From positions 331,485 through 395,484 of the forward strand of contig CAWAMR010000016.1 of assembly GCA_963783095.1 (NCBI GenBank): a DNA stretch of 64,000 nucleotides, given 5' to 3'. Position numbers and translations under genes: made by a program. The stretch is from CAWAMR01 sp963783095. Its GTDB lineage: Bacteria > Planctomycetota > Planctomycetia > Gemmatales > Gemmataceae. The notes beneath the pieces were generated by a model. The model searched no databases. It had not been told where the DNA came from and saw nothing but the letters and a program-made list of their open reading frames with translations. Below are positions 27,738 through 35,960 of the stretch, piece by piece; the stretch's first letter is position 1; every line of letters starts with the position of its first letter.

Positions 27738-28523
27738 ATGACTACTGGCAAACTCTGTCTGCACACTGGCGCTGCAACGGTTTCCCGCGAACTGGTGAAC
27801 GCATCGGTCACACCACAACGGACGGACACTTGGGTTCCGATCCCGCACGGAATTCTGATCGATAGGGTACAGCGATCCTTGGAACAATCCGGCTTGCGAG
27901 TGATCGCAGAATCGCACGGACTGACCAAGGACGGGTATCGCTACTTCGGCTTGATGCAAATGCAACTGGTCAACGACGATACGGATGGGGATTACGGGCT
28001 TGTGGTGGGATTGCGAAACTCTCACGACAAAAGTTTCCCGGCTGGTCTTGTGGTGGGTTCATCGGTGTTCGTGTGTGACAACCTGAGTTTCAGCGGAGAG
28101 ATCAAGCTGGCACGGAAACACACGGTTCACATCGAGCGGAGTTTGCCGCAACTGATCGACCGCGCTGTGGGACAGCTTGCCGATCATCGCCAACTTCAAG
28201 CCCAGCGCTTCCTGTCTTACAAGGGTTACGAGATAACCGATACTCAAGCTCACGACCTGATAATCAAGGCTTACGACTCACGCATCTTGCCAGTTACTTC
28301 GCTTCCCGAAGTGTTGCGAGAGTGGCGGGAACCAAGTCACCCAGAGTTCAAGGAAGGTAAGACGTTGTGGAGACTGTTCAACGCCTTCACGGAGGTCTAC
28401 AAGGGCAACATCGGCGAACTGCCACGAAGAACGCAAGCCTTGCATGGGATCTGTGACACGGCATCCGGGTTGATCTTCCAGAAGAAGGAAGCGGAGTTCA
28501 ACCAGTTCGCCGCCGCGATTTGA
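27738..28523 (+). CDS. DUF932-like (phage/plasmid-type) protein
   Basis: 261 aa with AAAGG upstream of ATG 27738. The core LVVGLRNSHDKSFPAGLVVGSSVFVCDNLSFSGE, then KHTVHIERSLPQLIDRAVGQL, is the pattern of DUF932 proteins found in plasmids, phages and integrated islands. Their function is not established. Here it follows the candidate origin and the primase-helicase operon, its usual setting. Intact. Confidence 0.75.
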   Translation: MTTGKLCLHTGAATVSRELVNASVTPQRTDTWVPIPHGILIDRVQRSLEQSGLRVIAESHGLTKDGYRYFGLMQMQLVNDDTDGDYGLVVGLRNSHDKSFPAGLVVGSSVFVCDNLSFSGEIKLARKHTVHIERSLPQLIDRAVGQLADHRQLQAQRFLSYKGYEITDTQAHDLIIKAYDSRILPVTSLPEVLREWREPSHPEFKEGKTLWRLFNAFTEVYKGNIGELPRRTQALHGICDTASGLIFQKKEAEFNQFAAAI

Positions 28524-28545
28524 TCCTCATGAAATGTAGCTGGGG

Positions 28546-28615
28546 GGGTGAGTGGTTCCACCACTCACCCACTTTACGGGGACAGAGCGCGGCCCCACAT
28601 GGTCGGATGTGGGGC
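28546..28615 (+). terminator. two stacked hairpins after the DUF932-like gene
   Basis: First stem GGGTGAGTGG (28546-28555) with CCACTCACCC (28561-28570), five-base loop. Second stem GCCCCACAT (28592-28600) with ATGTGGGGC (28607-28615), six-base loop. Both are GC-rich and lie 22 and 68 bases after the stop. No long T-run follows. Confidence 0.5.
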
Positions 28616-28692
28616 TTGTTGCCGAATTGTTAATTCCGAAACTATTTCCAAAAAACCGTCCGCCTAGAACTTGGTCGGCTCGGCAGCGGCGG

Positions 28693-28813
28693 TAATGCCA
28701 TGTTCTTGTTTGTTTGTTTTAATGCCATGTTCTTGTTTGTTTTGACACCCCGAAACGCGCGGATTAGTTCAGCCTGAAAACACCGGAGATTGTCGGTGTT
28801 TTCAGGCTGAACT
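28693..28813. repeat. 27-base-period tandem repeat followed by a 20-bp perfect inverted repeat
   Basis: A 23-base unit (TAATGCCATGTTCTTGTTTG then TTT) occurs at 28693-28715 and again at 28720-28742. It is followed by a perfect palindrome with arms 28766-28785 (AGTTCAGCCTGAAAACACCG) and 28794-28813 and an 8-base loop. The surrounding 430-base stretch (28524-28951) has no supported gene; a 94-aa minus-strand frame merely translates these repeats. A regulatory or protein-binding site is likely. Confidence 0.55.
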
Positions 28814-28951
28814 GGGATTGTGAGGGGAATGTTGGCGAGGGCGGCCAGGACGCTTTGACAATTTTGCAGAGAGATGCAAAACTTGCCATTCCCATTGAAG
28901 TTGTTCTTGCTACTCATCTCCCACACGCGATTTTTTGGTTGAGGTTACATT

Positions 28952-30211
28952 TTAAGGTTTTGCCTTTCGCCATTTGCCTACCACAGAGAATGCTGGTTCG
29001 GAAGAGTATTTCCCTGTTTTCACCAAAAGGAGTTCATTTTCTCCAATGAAATCCGGGGATAACCGGAAAATATGTTCACCTTCCATCTGAAACTCAACTG
29101 TCCCGTCCTCAAGCGCCCATGCCTTGGCTGACCAATTGGTTTTGTATGGTTGCCCCTTGTGGTATGAAGCTGGAGGAGAGTCCTCTTCGTTGTATTTCCC
29201 GCTCTCCGAGAACAGCACGTTTCCACTCGTTGTTATCTCCAGCGTAGTCTTGTCGTAGTCAATCCATCTGAAATGATTCCCACCTTGCACCAATTCCCAC
29301 TTGCCGATCAATCGTTTATCAAGTGGCATCCGCTTGCTGGGGTCGGACGCTTGGAGTGTCTCAATCCTATCACGGCTTGATGTCGGCACCTTGTCTTTGT
29401 CTTCCTTGCCAGACTGCACCATGCTAATCACCAACAGCAGCGGCAAGAGTGCCAATGCACCGCTCACTGAGTAAAAAACCGGCTTAGAGTCATACACTTC
29501 ATTTAACATTTCCCGTGGGTTCGCAACTTGCCTTATGCCTTGAAATTCACCCACGACCTTCTGGTTGAGGAGGGTAAGGAATGTCCAAATCGCCACGCCA
29601 ACGCCAGCCAGTGTCCCCAGAACTCCGAATCCATCAGCTTTGTTGTTTTCATCCAAGACGACCAAGATCCAAAACCATGCCCCGACGCTCACAATGCTTC
29701 CCAAATAAGCAATCGCGATGAACTTCCGTCGAATGATTTCTACCGCCGCAAATACCCCGAAACCTGCATGGATAAGAGCCATCATGAGCTTGCAGGTACT
29801 GCCTGGTTGCAGTTTTTTTGATTGCAAGCTCATCAGATCAAACAAGATCGCCAAGACCGCGATCGTTATCATGGCACCTGCCGCCCAGTTCAAGTAGATT
29901 GATCGCCCTTCGGTGCTTAGCTCCAATTGATCGTCGTCGTCATATCTTCGGGAACGGCTTTGGGGACGATCATCATCACGACTCTTTTCTCCGCTGCCGT
30001 CGTCGTCAGCTTCTCTGGCGGTAGACCGTGTTTGGGGACGATCATCGTCCCGGCGACGATCCCTTTGGTCGTCGTCTCCCGTCGCGAGGCGTTTGCGCCG
30101 CTTAGGCGCTGTTTTTACTTCAGCAAGTTCCTTCCTTGCCTTCATGACAGCCACAATAAAACCGACCACAGCAGTTGCAACCCCGAACAACCCACCGATG
30201 AATTCCCACAT
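28952..30211 (-). CDS. polytopic membrane protein with a charged linker and C-terminal soluble domain
   Basis: 419 aa from ATG 30211. A first membrane helix (FIGGLFGVATAVVGFIVAV) is followed by a very charged Asp/Arg-rich linker (residues about 40-100). Five more helices follow, such as AGAMITIAVLAILFDLM and SVSGALALLPLLLVISMV. The C-terminal 120 residues (KRLIGKWELVQGGNHFRWID, then GKYNEEDSPP) look like a lipocalin-like beta domain of the type planctomycetes attach to many proteins. Function unknown. It has no clear partner in the element. Confidence 0.65.
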   Translation of the reverse strand: MWEFIGGLFGVATAVVGFIVAVMKARKELAEVKTAPKRRKRLATGDDDQRDRRRDDDRPQTRSTAREADDDGSGEKSRDDDRPQSRSRRYDDDDQLELSTEGRSIYLNWAAGAMITIAVLAILFDLMSLQSKKLQPGSTCKLMMALIHAGFGVFAAVEIIRRKFIAIAYLGSIVSVGAWFWILVVLDENNKADGFGVLGTLAGVGVAIWTFLTLLNQKVVGEFQGIRQVANPREMLNEVYDSKPVFYSVSGALALLPLLLVISMVQSGKEDKDKVPTSSRDRIETLQASDPSKRMPLDKRLIGKWELVQGGNHFRWIDYDKTTLEITTSGNVLFSESGKYNEEDSPPASYHKGQPYKTNWSAKAWALEDGTVEFQMEGEHIFRLSPDFIGENELLLVKTGKYSSEPAFSVVGKWRKAKP

Positions 30212-30276
30212 GACGAGCCTTTGCACTTTGAGATTTGTTCGCTATCTCCGACTCCGAGAACATTCACAACATACAG

Positions 30277-30609
30277 CTAGTCAATTCGGATGACGATGTA
30301 GGCGAGACGATGCCGTTTCCCTTCCAAATGGGCATCTAAATCCGCGAGCGAAAATTCGCCCGTCTCTCCGGCGAACAACACAGGCATCGTCGTCTGACAA
30401 CCGCCGCAAAGTTTGACATCGTTGGCGTCGTAAGCCGAAAAGGTAACGACCGACCCTCCGATCTCTGCGCCCCGACCACCGTGATAAGTGACCAGCGCCT
30501 TCGGCACTCCCCACGACATGCGCCAATCAGAAAAAGTTACGCGCCCTTGCGGTTCGCTTGGAAAGCCTGATTTCGGGAAGACTGCTCGCCAAACCGGCAA
30601 ACCAATCAA
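30277..30609 (-). CDS. small protein, unknown function, start uncertain (possible frameshift)
   Basis: 110 aa from a TTG at 30609. A better start, ATG 30619 with AGAGGA upstream, lies ten bases before it in another frame and begins MGLFDWFAGLASSLPE, a common opening for small cytosolic proteins. A one-base shift near 30570 would join that start to the body (FPSEPQGRVTFSDWRMSWGVPKALVTYHG, then CGGCQTTMPVLF). The body is beta-rich and includes a CGGC pair. Not recognised. Confidence 0.45.
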   Translation of the reverse strand: MIGLPVWRAVFPKSGFPSEPQGRVTFSDWRMSWGVPKALVTYHGGRGAEIGGSVVTFSAYDANDVKLCGGCQTTMPVLFAGETGEFSLADLDAHLEGKRHRLAYIVIRID

Positions 30610-30748
30610 ACAATCCCATGTTGGATTCCTCTTGTGAACCGTGTGTCAACGGAGGTTTTCCCCTCGATGGAACAACGGAAAATAGTGTGGTTTTTGACTA
30701 TTCAAAATTCGACTTTACCATGCGCACTTTTTCAACGGCAAGCGCGTA

Positions 30749-31009
30749 ATGGAAAAATCCATTTTTACTTCGGAATACGCTATTTTTCTCGCAGTTTTGC
30801 GGGACATTCGCCGAACCGCGAAGATGACGCAAACTGAGCTTGCCGAACAAATCCACGAGACTCAGAGCCAGGTTTCCAAATTTGAGCGGGGCGAAGTGAG
30901 ACTCGACATCATTGAACTGCGAACGATTTGCGTTGCGCTTGGAACCACGCTTTCGGCGCTGGTGCAGAAATTTGAAAAACGATTGGCGAAAAAGATGCGC
31001 GGCGAGTGA
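30749..31009 (+). CDS. XRE-family transcriptional regulator
   Basis: 86 aa from ATG 30749. A Cro/C1-type helix-turn-helix fills most of the protein: IRRTAKMTQTELAEQIHETQ, then SQVSKFERGEVRLDIIELRTICVALG. A short basic tail follows (KFEKRLAKKMRGE). Proteins of this kind repress genes of mobile elements or act as antitoxins. No cognate toxin is beside it, so a regulatory role for the element is more likely. Confidence 0.85.
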   Translation: MEKSIFTSEYAIFLAVLRDIRRTAKMTQTELAEQIHETQSQVSKFERGEVRLDIIELRTICVALGTTLSALVQKFEKRLAKKMRGE

Positions 31010-31110
31010 CATGAGCAACTCAATCAGGTTTTTAGGTGCAGGGCCGCGCACGAAAAGCTGACAAAGAACCTCGTCGGTTTTCTTATGTGATGGAGATGGT
31101 CAGGAGTAAA

Positions 31111-31611
31111 TTACGCGATCCACTGGGTACGAATCTGGTGGATTTCGTCGTCGGTGATTTTGGACCTTGGTGGTTTTATTCTGTTTGCTTGCGGATATGC
31201 CCCGGTCAATCGGAGAAAGATATCGAAACACTCACCCTCGCGTTCAGCAGCTTGGGCCAGGGTGTTCGTGGGAAAGAATTGATAACTCCCGATTTGACTT
31301 CTGATTAGAGGGTTCGGTTCGCGTGGGGAAAGATGCTTCCCGACGATCCGACGAAGATTGTGCGCTTTCCCTATATATAGCGGCTCTCCCGTCAGGTCGT
31401 ACAGGACATAACTTCCCGGTTGTGACGGCAGCGCATCAACACAATCAACCAGTGCGTTCATCGGAGTGGGCAGTTTCGGCAAGAGCCGTTTGAGCCGTGC
31501 TTGTGTGGTGGGAAAAGGGTTGATTCTCGCCAATCCCCGGCGCGGAGGACGGTCGGGAAGCATTACACCCTCTCGGATCGCAACAAACTCGTGGAATTTC
31601 AGTAGAGCCAT
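31111..31611 (-). CDS. GIY-YIG nuclease-domain protein
   Basis: The GIY-YIG core is clear: PGSYVLYDLTGEPLYIGKAHNLRRIVGKH (GSYVLYD and PLYIGKA stand for GIY and YIG, with the catalytic Arg in NLRR), and AEREGECFDIFL supplies the Glu. The C-terminus ends KITDDEIHQIRTQWIA. The start is uncertain; ATG 31611 gives 166 aa, and an ATG at 31626 and a start at 31704 are also in frame. Stand-alone GIY-YIG proteins act in repair, restriction or as homing nucleases. It sits among other nuclease genes of the island. Confidence 0.75.
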   Translation of the reverse strand: MALLKFHEFVAIREGVMLPDRPPRRGLARINPFPTTQARLKRLLPKLPTPMNALVDCVDALPSQPGSYVLYDLTGEPLYIGKAHNLRRIVGKHLSPREPNPLIRSQIGSYQFFPTNTLAQAAEREGECFDIFLRLTGAYPQANRIKPPRSKITDDEIHQIRTQWIA

Positions 31612-31781
31612 ACAATATATAGCCATTCGCTCGTGAAATCGTTTGCTGCCTCCACTCCGCTTGTTACCTCCACCCACCCATCGTAAGATGGTAGCACGAA
31701 ACAACTAACAAGAACCGGCCACAGTGGATACGCCGCGTGCTTCCACCGCAAAAATCCGCATCGATAGAAGGATTCCCGCCA

Positions 31782-32075
31782 ATGGCCAAGATGACTCAGC
31801 AGCAGTTGGAAACTCACCTGTGGGGCGCTGCGAAGATTTTGCGCGGCAAGACAGCCGGGCAGGACTACAAGACATACATCCTAACACTCATGTTCTTCAA
31901 GCGGCTCTCGGATCAGTGGGATTATGAAGCCGAGGAGATCATCTCCCAACAGGAGAAGGAAACCGGCATCAAACTGAACGAGGCACAACGGCCAGAGAAT
32001 AAACCCAATGTTTATTCCTGGCCAATGTTTCGCGGACAGTCCTGTAAGGACCAGAACGGCGACATTACATTTTAG
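31782..32075 (+). pseudogene. 5' fragment of a type I restriction methyltransferase gene (hsdM)
   Basis: From ATG 31782 (AAGGA upstream) the product reads MTQQQLETHLWGAAKILRGK, then DYKTYILTLMFFKRLSDQWDYEAEEI, the N-terminal helical domain of HsdM. It stops at 97 aa, where an HsdM would have about 400 more residues including NPPF. The break lies about 20 bases before the first copy of the 22-bp repeat (32098). It differs from the second hsdM at 37724-39211, so it is the remnant of another R-M system. Confidence 0.8.
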
Positions 32076-32097
32076 TTAAATTCGCCGCTTTTGTTTC

Positions 32098-32119
32098 CAG
32101 TGTCCCCTCTCCTGCTTAC
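32098..32119. repeat. 22-bp dispersed repeat, copy 1
   Basis: Core TGTCCCCTCTCCTGCTTAC. On the minus strand the copy starts with the stop codon of the gene at 32116-32667 (TAA-GCAGGAGAGGGG). It follows the truncated hsdM end. Other copies: 34196, 34630 and 35703. Confidence 0.65.
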
Positions 32120-32667
32120 TGAAGTTCGTTTGCGGTTGTTATCACGGTTCCCTTCAACGTCCCGCCGCCCCAGTCCTTTGACTGCGATGTACCTTCAATT
32201 GTCTTTCCGTCCAGGCCAAAGACGATTGTGTAATCCGACGCTGCCAATAAGATTCGGTCGGATACTCTGTAACCCCGAAGGGTTAGACAATCCACTTCCA
32301 ACAATCCCCGGACGAATTCATATCCCGACTTGCCAGCCAGTTTTGCAAAGGGTAGCGATGGCGGGCATTCCACCAACGTCCAGCGGATTTTCCCCTTTAC
32401 TCGCGGTCCGCTGACTTCAAGGTCTATGCAAAAAGTCCAGAGGTCACCTTTGTCGCCTCTCCATTGTCCGGATAAGACCAAACTCTCCTGAGTCTCGTGT
32501 CGGTTGGGAACCTCGTCCTTCAAAACTGCCGTTACGATTCGTCGGTCATGTTCATTTGTTGAACGCACTTGAACTTCATGGCGTTTCACGCGCCCGATGA
32601 GCGCCGCTATTGCTGTAATCACTGCGGCAACAACTCCTAAAATCGCTACGAGTAATTCCGTGCTCAT
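32116..32667 (-). CDS. membrane-anchored protein, unknown function
   Basis: 183 aa from ATG 32667. One N-terminal membrane helix (LLVAILGVVAAVITAIAALIG) is followed by a short basic linker and a soluble beta-rich domain (LSGQWRGDKGDLWTFCIDLEVSG, VKGKIRWTLVE, then VFGLDGKTIEGTSQSKDWGGG). The pattern of strands suggests a small lipocalin- or jelly-roll-like fold. Not recognised. It is the last gene of a three-gene minus-strand run and its stop codon is part of repeat copy 1. Confidence 0.6.
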   Translation of the reverse strand: MSTELLVAILGVVAAVITAIAALIGRVKRHEVQVRSTNEHDRRIVTAVLKDEVPNRHETQESLVLSGQWRGDKGDLWTFCIDLEVSGPRVKGKIRWTLVECPPSLPFAKLAGKSGYEFVRGLLEVDCLTLRGYRVSDRILLAASDYTIVFGLDGKTIEGTSQSKDWGGGTLKGTVITTANELQ

Positions 32668-32701
32668 GACCAGCCACTTTCACAAGTAGTGTTCTGCGCT
32701 C

Positions 32702-33055
32702 TTAGCTGGCCCATCCCCAGCACAACCTGTCAAGTGCTTCGACCAATTCAGGACGCAGCACCAAGTCTAATTGACCATTCGGGCCAATGACTGGAGGACC
32801 AGCTAGAATTAAGGCAAGGTCTGTGGCTTCACCGACGGGACGACGCATCCGCTCGGCCAGAACCACGCAGAACTTGCCGTAATGCAGATTCACTCCTCGC
32901 CAGCCATCGTACTGGAGCGCGTCCGCGATGCGAGTCGCCGTGATGGTGTGTCGGGGAGCCTCGTAGTGCGCTTTAAGCATTGCCAACTGGTGGGTTGGTA
33001 ACGGAGTCATCGCCAACAAGCCAGCTTGGAACTCATCTGCCGTGGGAGTCATCAT
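32702..33055 (-). CDS. small domain resembling the ScoMcrA N-terminal head
   Basis: 117 aa from ATG 33055. The segment TADEFQAGLLAMTPLPTHQLAMLKAHYEAPRHTITATRIADALQYDGWRGVNLHYGKFC matches the pattern of N-terminal domains joined to McrA/HNH-type modification-dependent nucleases. Here it stands alone without the nuclease. It lies 35 bases before the membrane-protein gene and just after the SprT-like gene, all on the minus strand. A specificity or target-binding role is possible. Confidence 0.55.
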   Translation of the reverse strand: MMTPTADEFQAGLLAMTPLPTHQLAMLKAHYEAPRHTITATRIADALQYDGWRGVNLHYGKFCVVLAERMRRPVGEATDLALILAGPPVIGPNGQLDLVLRPELVEALDRLCWGWAS

Positions 33056-33118
33056 ACAATCCCCATGATTTAATGCCGTTTTGACCAATCCGATTGAACT
33101 TAACACCTCGACGAACTG

Positions 33119-34141
33119 TCAGCAACAAATAACCGCAAAAGTCCATAGCGCGGAATCAACGAAGGGAAGGCGCGGGGTTCGAATGGTTCCTTGATTTTCG
33201 TCGTCCTGGTAGGGCATTTTCACGTCGGGACCGTAGTATTCTTCGGGAATCGCCCCAATTTCGACACATTTCGCGACCCATAACTCATTGTGTCCCTGGT
33301 CAGAACCAACCAGAGCGTGGGCGATTTCATGCAGGATTGTGTCTCGGATGCGCCACGTGGTATTAAACTCGCAATAATGCCTCGATAATCCGAGCGTTTT
33401 TAAGTGAGACATGCAAAAACCCGAACGCTTGAGCGAGTCATCAAAAGCAAAGACCCAGCCATCCTGGATAAGCCCATGTTGCGCTAACAAGGACAACGCG
33501 AGGGTTCTTACCTCGTGTAGTCTTGACGATTCTTCTCTTGTTCCGGGATTTGGTCGTGATGCCCCCCTTTCCTGCTCATCCAAAATGTCGTTGACCAGTT
33601 TAATGAGCGCGGGCTGTTTGAGGCGGTGAACGACTTTTGGCTCAACGCCAAGTGCCTTAGCGATTCTTGCATATGCGGACCAAGTCTCGACAAAATGGCT
33701 ACCGCTTAACTTTGCGAGCAGAGCTATCCGTTCCGCCGATTGTTCAGGAACACCATCAACGTCTTTTTTTCCATCCAAAATATCTTCCACGTAAACATTG
33801 ATGCCGAACGGTTTGCCGACCGCCTCCAGGTGGTAAGCTCGGCTCGGGCTAACCCCCAGCGCCAGAGCCACTTTTATCCAATCAGCGTGGGTCTTCGGAA
33901 AGTCGTATCCGTTCAGTTCCCGTATTTTTTCCGCGTGTTTTGTGACGACGTGAACTTCCTTCTTTTTGGCTTCCGGCTTGAACACGCCGATGAATCTTGG
34001 GCCGGGCTCCTCCACAATGCTGGTTGAATCGCACTCCGGGCATCTGTCTTTATCGTGTCTTTGGTAAAATTCGATGTTACAACTTTCGCAATAGAACGAA
34101 GCAAGTTTGCGTTCGCCGCAATAAGCGCATAGTTCATCCAT
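33119..34141 (-). CDS. SprT-like zinc metallopeptidase with N-terminal zinc ribbon
   Basis: 340 aa from ATG 34141 with GGAG six bases upstream. Residues about 4-45 contain zinc-binding Cys pairs (CAYCGERKLASFYCESCNIEF, then CPEC). The C-terminal domain is SprT-like: GWVFAFDDSLKRSGFCMSHLKTLGLSRHYC, and the catalytic TILHEIAHALVGSDQGHNELW (HExxH plus distal His). The middle is helical with SPSRAYHLEAVGKPFG. SprT-like enzymes act on DNA-protein crosslinks or on unknown island targets. Intact, leading a three-gene run. Confidence 0.8.
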   Translation of the reverse strand: MDELCAYCGERKLASFYCESCNIEFYQRHDKDRCPECDSTSIVEEPGPRFIGVFKPEAKKKEVHVVTKHAEKIRELNGYDFPKTHADWIKVALALGVSPSRAYHLEAVGKPFGINVYVEDILDGKKDVDGVPEQSAERIALLAKLSGSHFVETWSAYARIAKALGVEPKVVHRLKQPALIKLVNDILDEQERGASRPNPGTREESSRLHEVRTLALSLLAQHGLIQDGWVFAFDDSLKRSGFCMSHLKTLGLSRHYCEFNTTWRIRDTILHEIAHALVGSDQGHNELWVAKCVEIGAIPEEYYGPDVKMPYQDDENQGTIRTPRLPFVDSALWTFAVICC

Positions 34142-34195
34142 ATCGGCTCCAAAAGATGCGGGGCGATACTTTAGTTCAGCGACCCCCAAATAAGA

Positions 34196-34217
34196 GATAT
34201 GCCCCTCTCCTGCTTAC
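34196..34217. repeat. 22-bp dispersed repeat, copy 2
   Basis: Core TGCCCCTCTCCTGCTTAC. As in copy 1, it supplies the stop codon (TAA on the minus strand) of the neighbouring gene (34214-34513). Confidence 0.65.
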
Positions 34218-34513
34218 AGGTCGGCGGCATCACAGACCTTACTTTGGTTGGGGCGGGTCTTGAGACGACCCCCGACCCGGCTTATCGTGGTGTCGCGCGG
34301 CTTCGTGGAAGCACCATGCTGGACGCCAATCATGTAGACGGCTTGGCAGCCGTCACAGTAGTTGCGAATTTCGTCGTGCGGTTTATTGACCGATACAACG
34401 ACGCGCTCGGTCGCTGGTGACTCACAGCATAGATTCTCGCAGTAAATGGTCTCGCCTTCGGCATCGACCATTTCACCTTCGTCGTTGGTCTCGAATTCAA
34501 GGTCTTTCGACAT
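34214..34513 (-). CDS. small Cys-containing protein, unknown function
   Basis: 99 aa from ATG 34513 (GGGAG upstream). Acidic N-terminus (LEFETNDEGEMVDAEGETIY), then Cys residues in CENLCCESPATERV and NYCDGCQAVYMIG that could bind zinc. No further domain was recognised. It is the only gene between repeat copies 2 and 3, and its stop codon lies in copy 2. Confidence 0.55.
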   Translation of the reverse strand: MSKDLEFETNDEGEMVDAEGETIYCENLCCESPATERVVVSVNKPHDEIRNYCDGCQAVYMIGVQHGASTKPRDTTISRVGGRLKTRPNQSKVCDAADL

Positions 34514-34629
34514 GACATCTCCCTTTGTTCAAAACAAATGGATAAAACCGGGTGATTCTTGGGCACGGTTTATCCCCGAAACGAATCAAGCTCAATCAGA
34601 ATCGGGGTGGCGGCGTAAGCAGGAAAAGA

Positions 34630-34651
34630 GATGTGCCCTTCTCCTGCTCAT
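34630..34651. repeat. 22-bp dispersed repeat, copy 3
   Basis: Variant GATGTGCCCTTCTCCTGC followed by TCAT. With GCAGGAAAAG just upstream (34619-34628) it forms an imperfect inverted pair. No gene ends in this copy. Confidence 0.55.
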
Positions 34652-34740
34652 CTTTGGCCGCTTCGATGCTGGACTAAGGCGGAGATTTCTGACACAATTC
34701 CGGTATCCATCACCAATCCTCAAGCCAAGAAGACCGGCCC

Positions 34741-35594
34741 ATGCCTGGATTCTCCATTCGCATTTTCATCCCCCAGGGCACACCGGATGGTCTCCGGATT
34801 GTGGACAAATCGAATTGGACGGGGCGAGCCGTCGTTTGCCCAAGGTCTTATTTTCGTGACATGAAGGGGCGACCTGAATTTGGGAAAACCGGCGTCTACA
34901 TCCTGACTGGCCCTTCGGAGGCCGGGGATTTGCCGACGATTTACGTCGGGGAAGGCGACCCGACCCGACCGCGCTCGAACAACATTTCGGCAACAAAGAT
35001 TTTTGGACATCGCTGATTCTGTTCACCAGCAAAGACGACAATCTCAACAAGGCCCACGTCCAGTATCTGGAGTCTCGGCTCGTCGAACTCGCTCGTGAGG
35101 CAAAACGCTGTTTGCTCGACAACGGCAACGCGCCTCAATTACCATCTTTGTCCGAGCCGGATGCCGCCGACATGGATGGCTACTTGGGCGAACTGCTGCT
35201 GATTTGCCCAGTTCTTGGTTTGTCAGTCTTTGAAAAGCCAGAAACCAAACGGGCGGGCAACGAGTTATTGTTCATCCACTCGAAGGGGGTGAACGCTCAA
35301 GGTTACGAATCCGCCGATGGGTTCGTGGTAAAGGCTGGTTCCGAAGTAAAAAGGGAGACTGTTCCTTCAATCCCTCGATTTGTTGTAACCCTACGAAGCA
35401 GTCTGTCAGAGCGCGGCATCGTGGGTCAGAACGGGGACAACATGAGATTTACTCAGGATTACATTTTTGATTCTCCTTCCACGGCTGCGGCAGTTGTTTT
35501 GGGAGCGAACGCGAACGGCCGAATCGAGTGGAAAGATGTGGAGGGACGAACATTGAAGGAAATTCAGAGCACTGAAGTTCAGGAATCAGGATGA
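34741..35594 (+). CDS. GIY-YIG-like nuclease with C-terminal DUF4357, one frameshift
   Basis: The N-terminal part (ATG 34741) gives TGVYILTGPSEAGDLPTIYVGEGDPTRPR, a GIY-YIG core. One frame over, the chain goes on as LEQHFGNKDFWTSLILFTSKDDNLNKAHVQYLESRLVELA and ends with the DUF4357 motif STAAAVVLGANANGRIEWKD. The shift is near 34970 (GACCGCGCTC). This GIY-YIG + DUF4357 architecture is a known family of about 280 aa, so joining the parts restores a normal protein. Role unknown; often found beside restriction genes. Confidence 0.75.
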
Positions 35595-35702
35595 CTTTTC
35601 ATAGTGAGGACTCTGAAGATGAAGGAAAACGCTGGTCGGGGAAAAAATTACGCCAGCGATTCTGACACACTGAACCTCACACGCTGCGGAGCGCATCTCC
35701 GC

Positions 35703-35724
35703 GATGTGCCCCTCTCCTGCTTAC
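35703..35724. repeat. 22-bp dispersed repeat, copy 4
   Basis: Core GATGTGCCCCTCTCCTGC then TTAC, preceded by a small hairpin (GCGGAG-CGCAT-CTCCGC). It abuts a second, partial copy of the DUF4357 coding sequence that starts at 35725. Confidence 0.65.
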
Positions 35725-35820
35725 TTCAGCGGCAGTTGTCTTGGGAGCCAATGCGATTGGCCGAATTGAGCGGAAAGAGTCTGGAGGAATGGTGCATCCT
35801 CCAAATTGACTTGGCTGACT
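35725..35820 (+). pseudogene. duplicated tail of the DUF4357 gene
   Basis: The plus strand reads SAAVVLGANAIGRIERKESGG, closely matching STAAAVVLGANANGRIEWKDVEG from the upstream gene (35470-35550). The similarity starts right at the edge of repeat copy 4 and fades after about 70 bases. No start codon serves it. It is a remnant produced by duplication or recombination at the repeat. The stretch 35595-35960 holds nothing else recognised. Confidence 0.6.
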
Positions 35821-35960
35821 TTACACCGGCGGCAGAATGTATCGAGACGCCCATAGTTGGTCTGGTGTCGTTATCGACCGCGTCGATGCCATCCCCCCAG
35901 AACGATTGACCCTCCTGCCGGACCCCGCTTTTCAGCCCTCAATTTGATACGAGCTTGTAA

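Noticed and set aside
28642..28926. A 94-aa minus-strand frame
   Set aside because: It translates the tandem DNA repeat (KTNKNMAL twice) and the 20-bp palindrome; the repeats explain it better as non-coding DNA.
32098..35724. Integron attC-type cassette array
   Set aside because: The 22-bp repeats lack the R'/R'' core (GTTRRRY) and the paired-arm structure, and no integron integrase is present.
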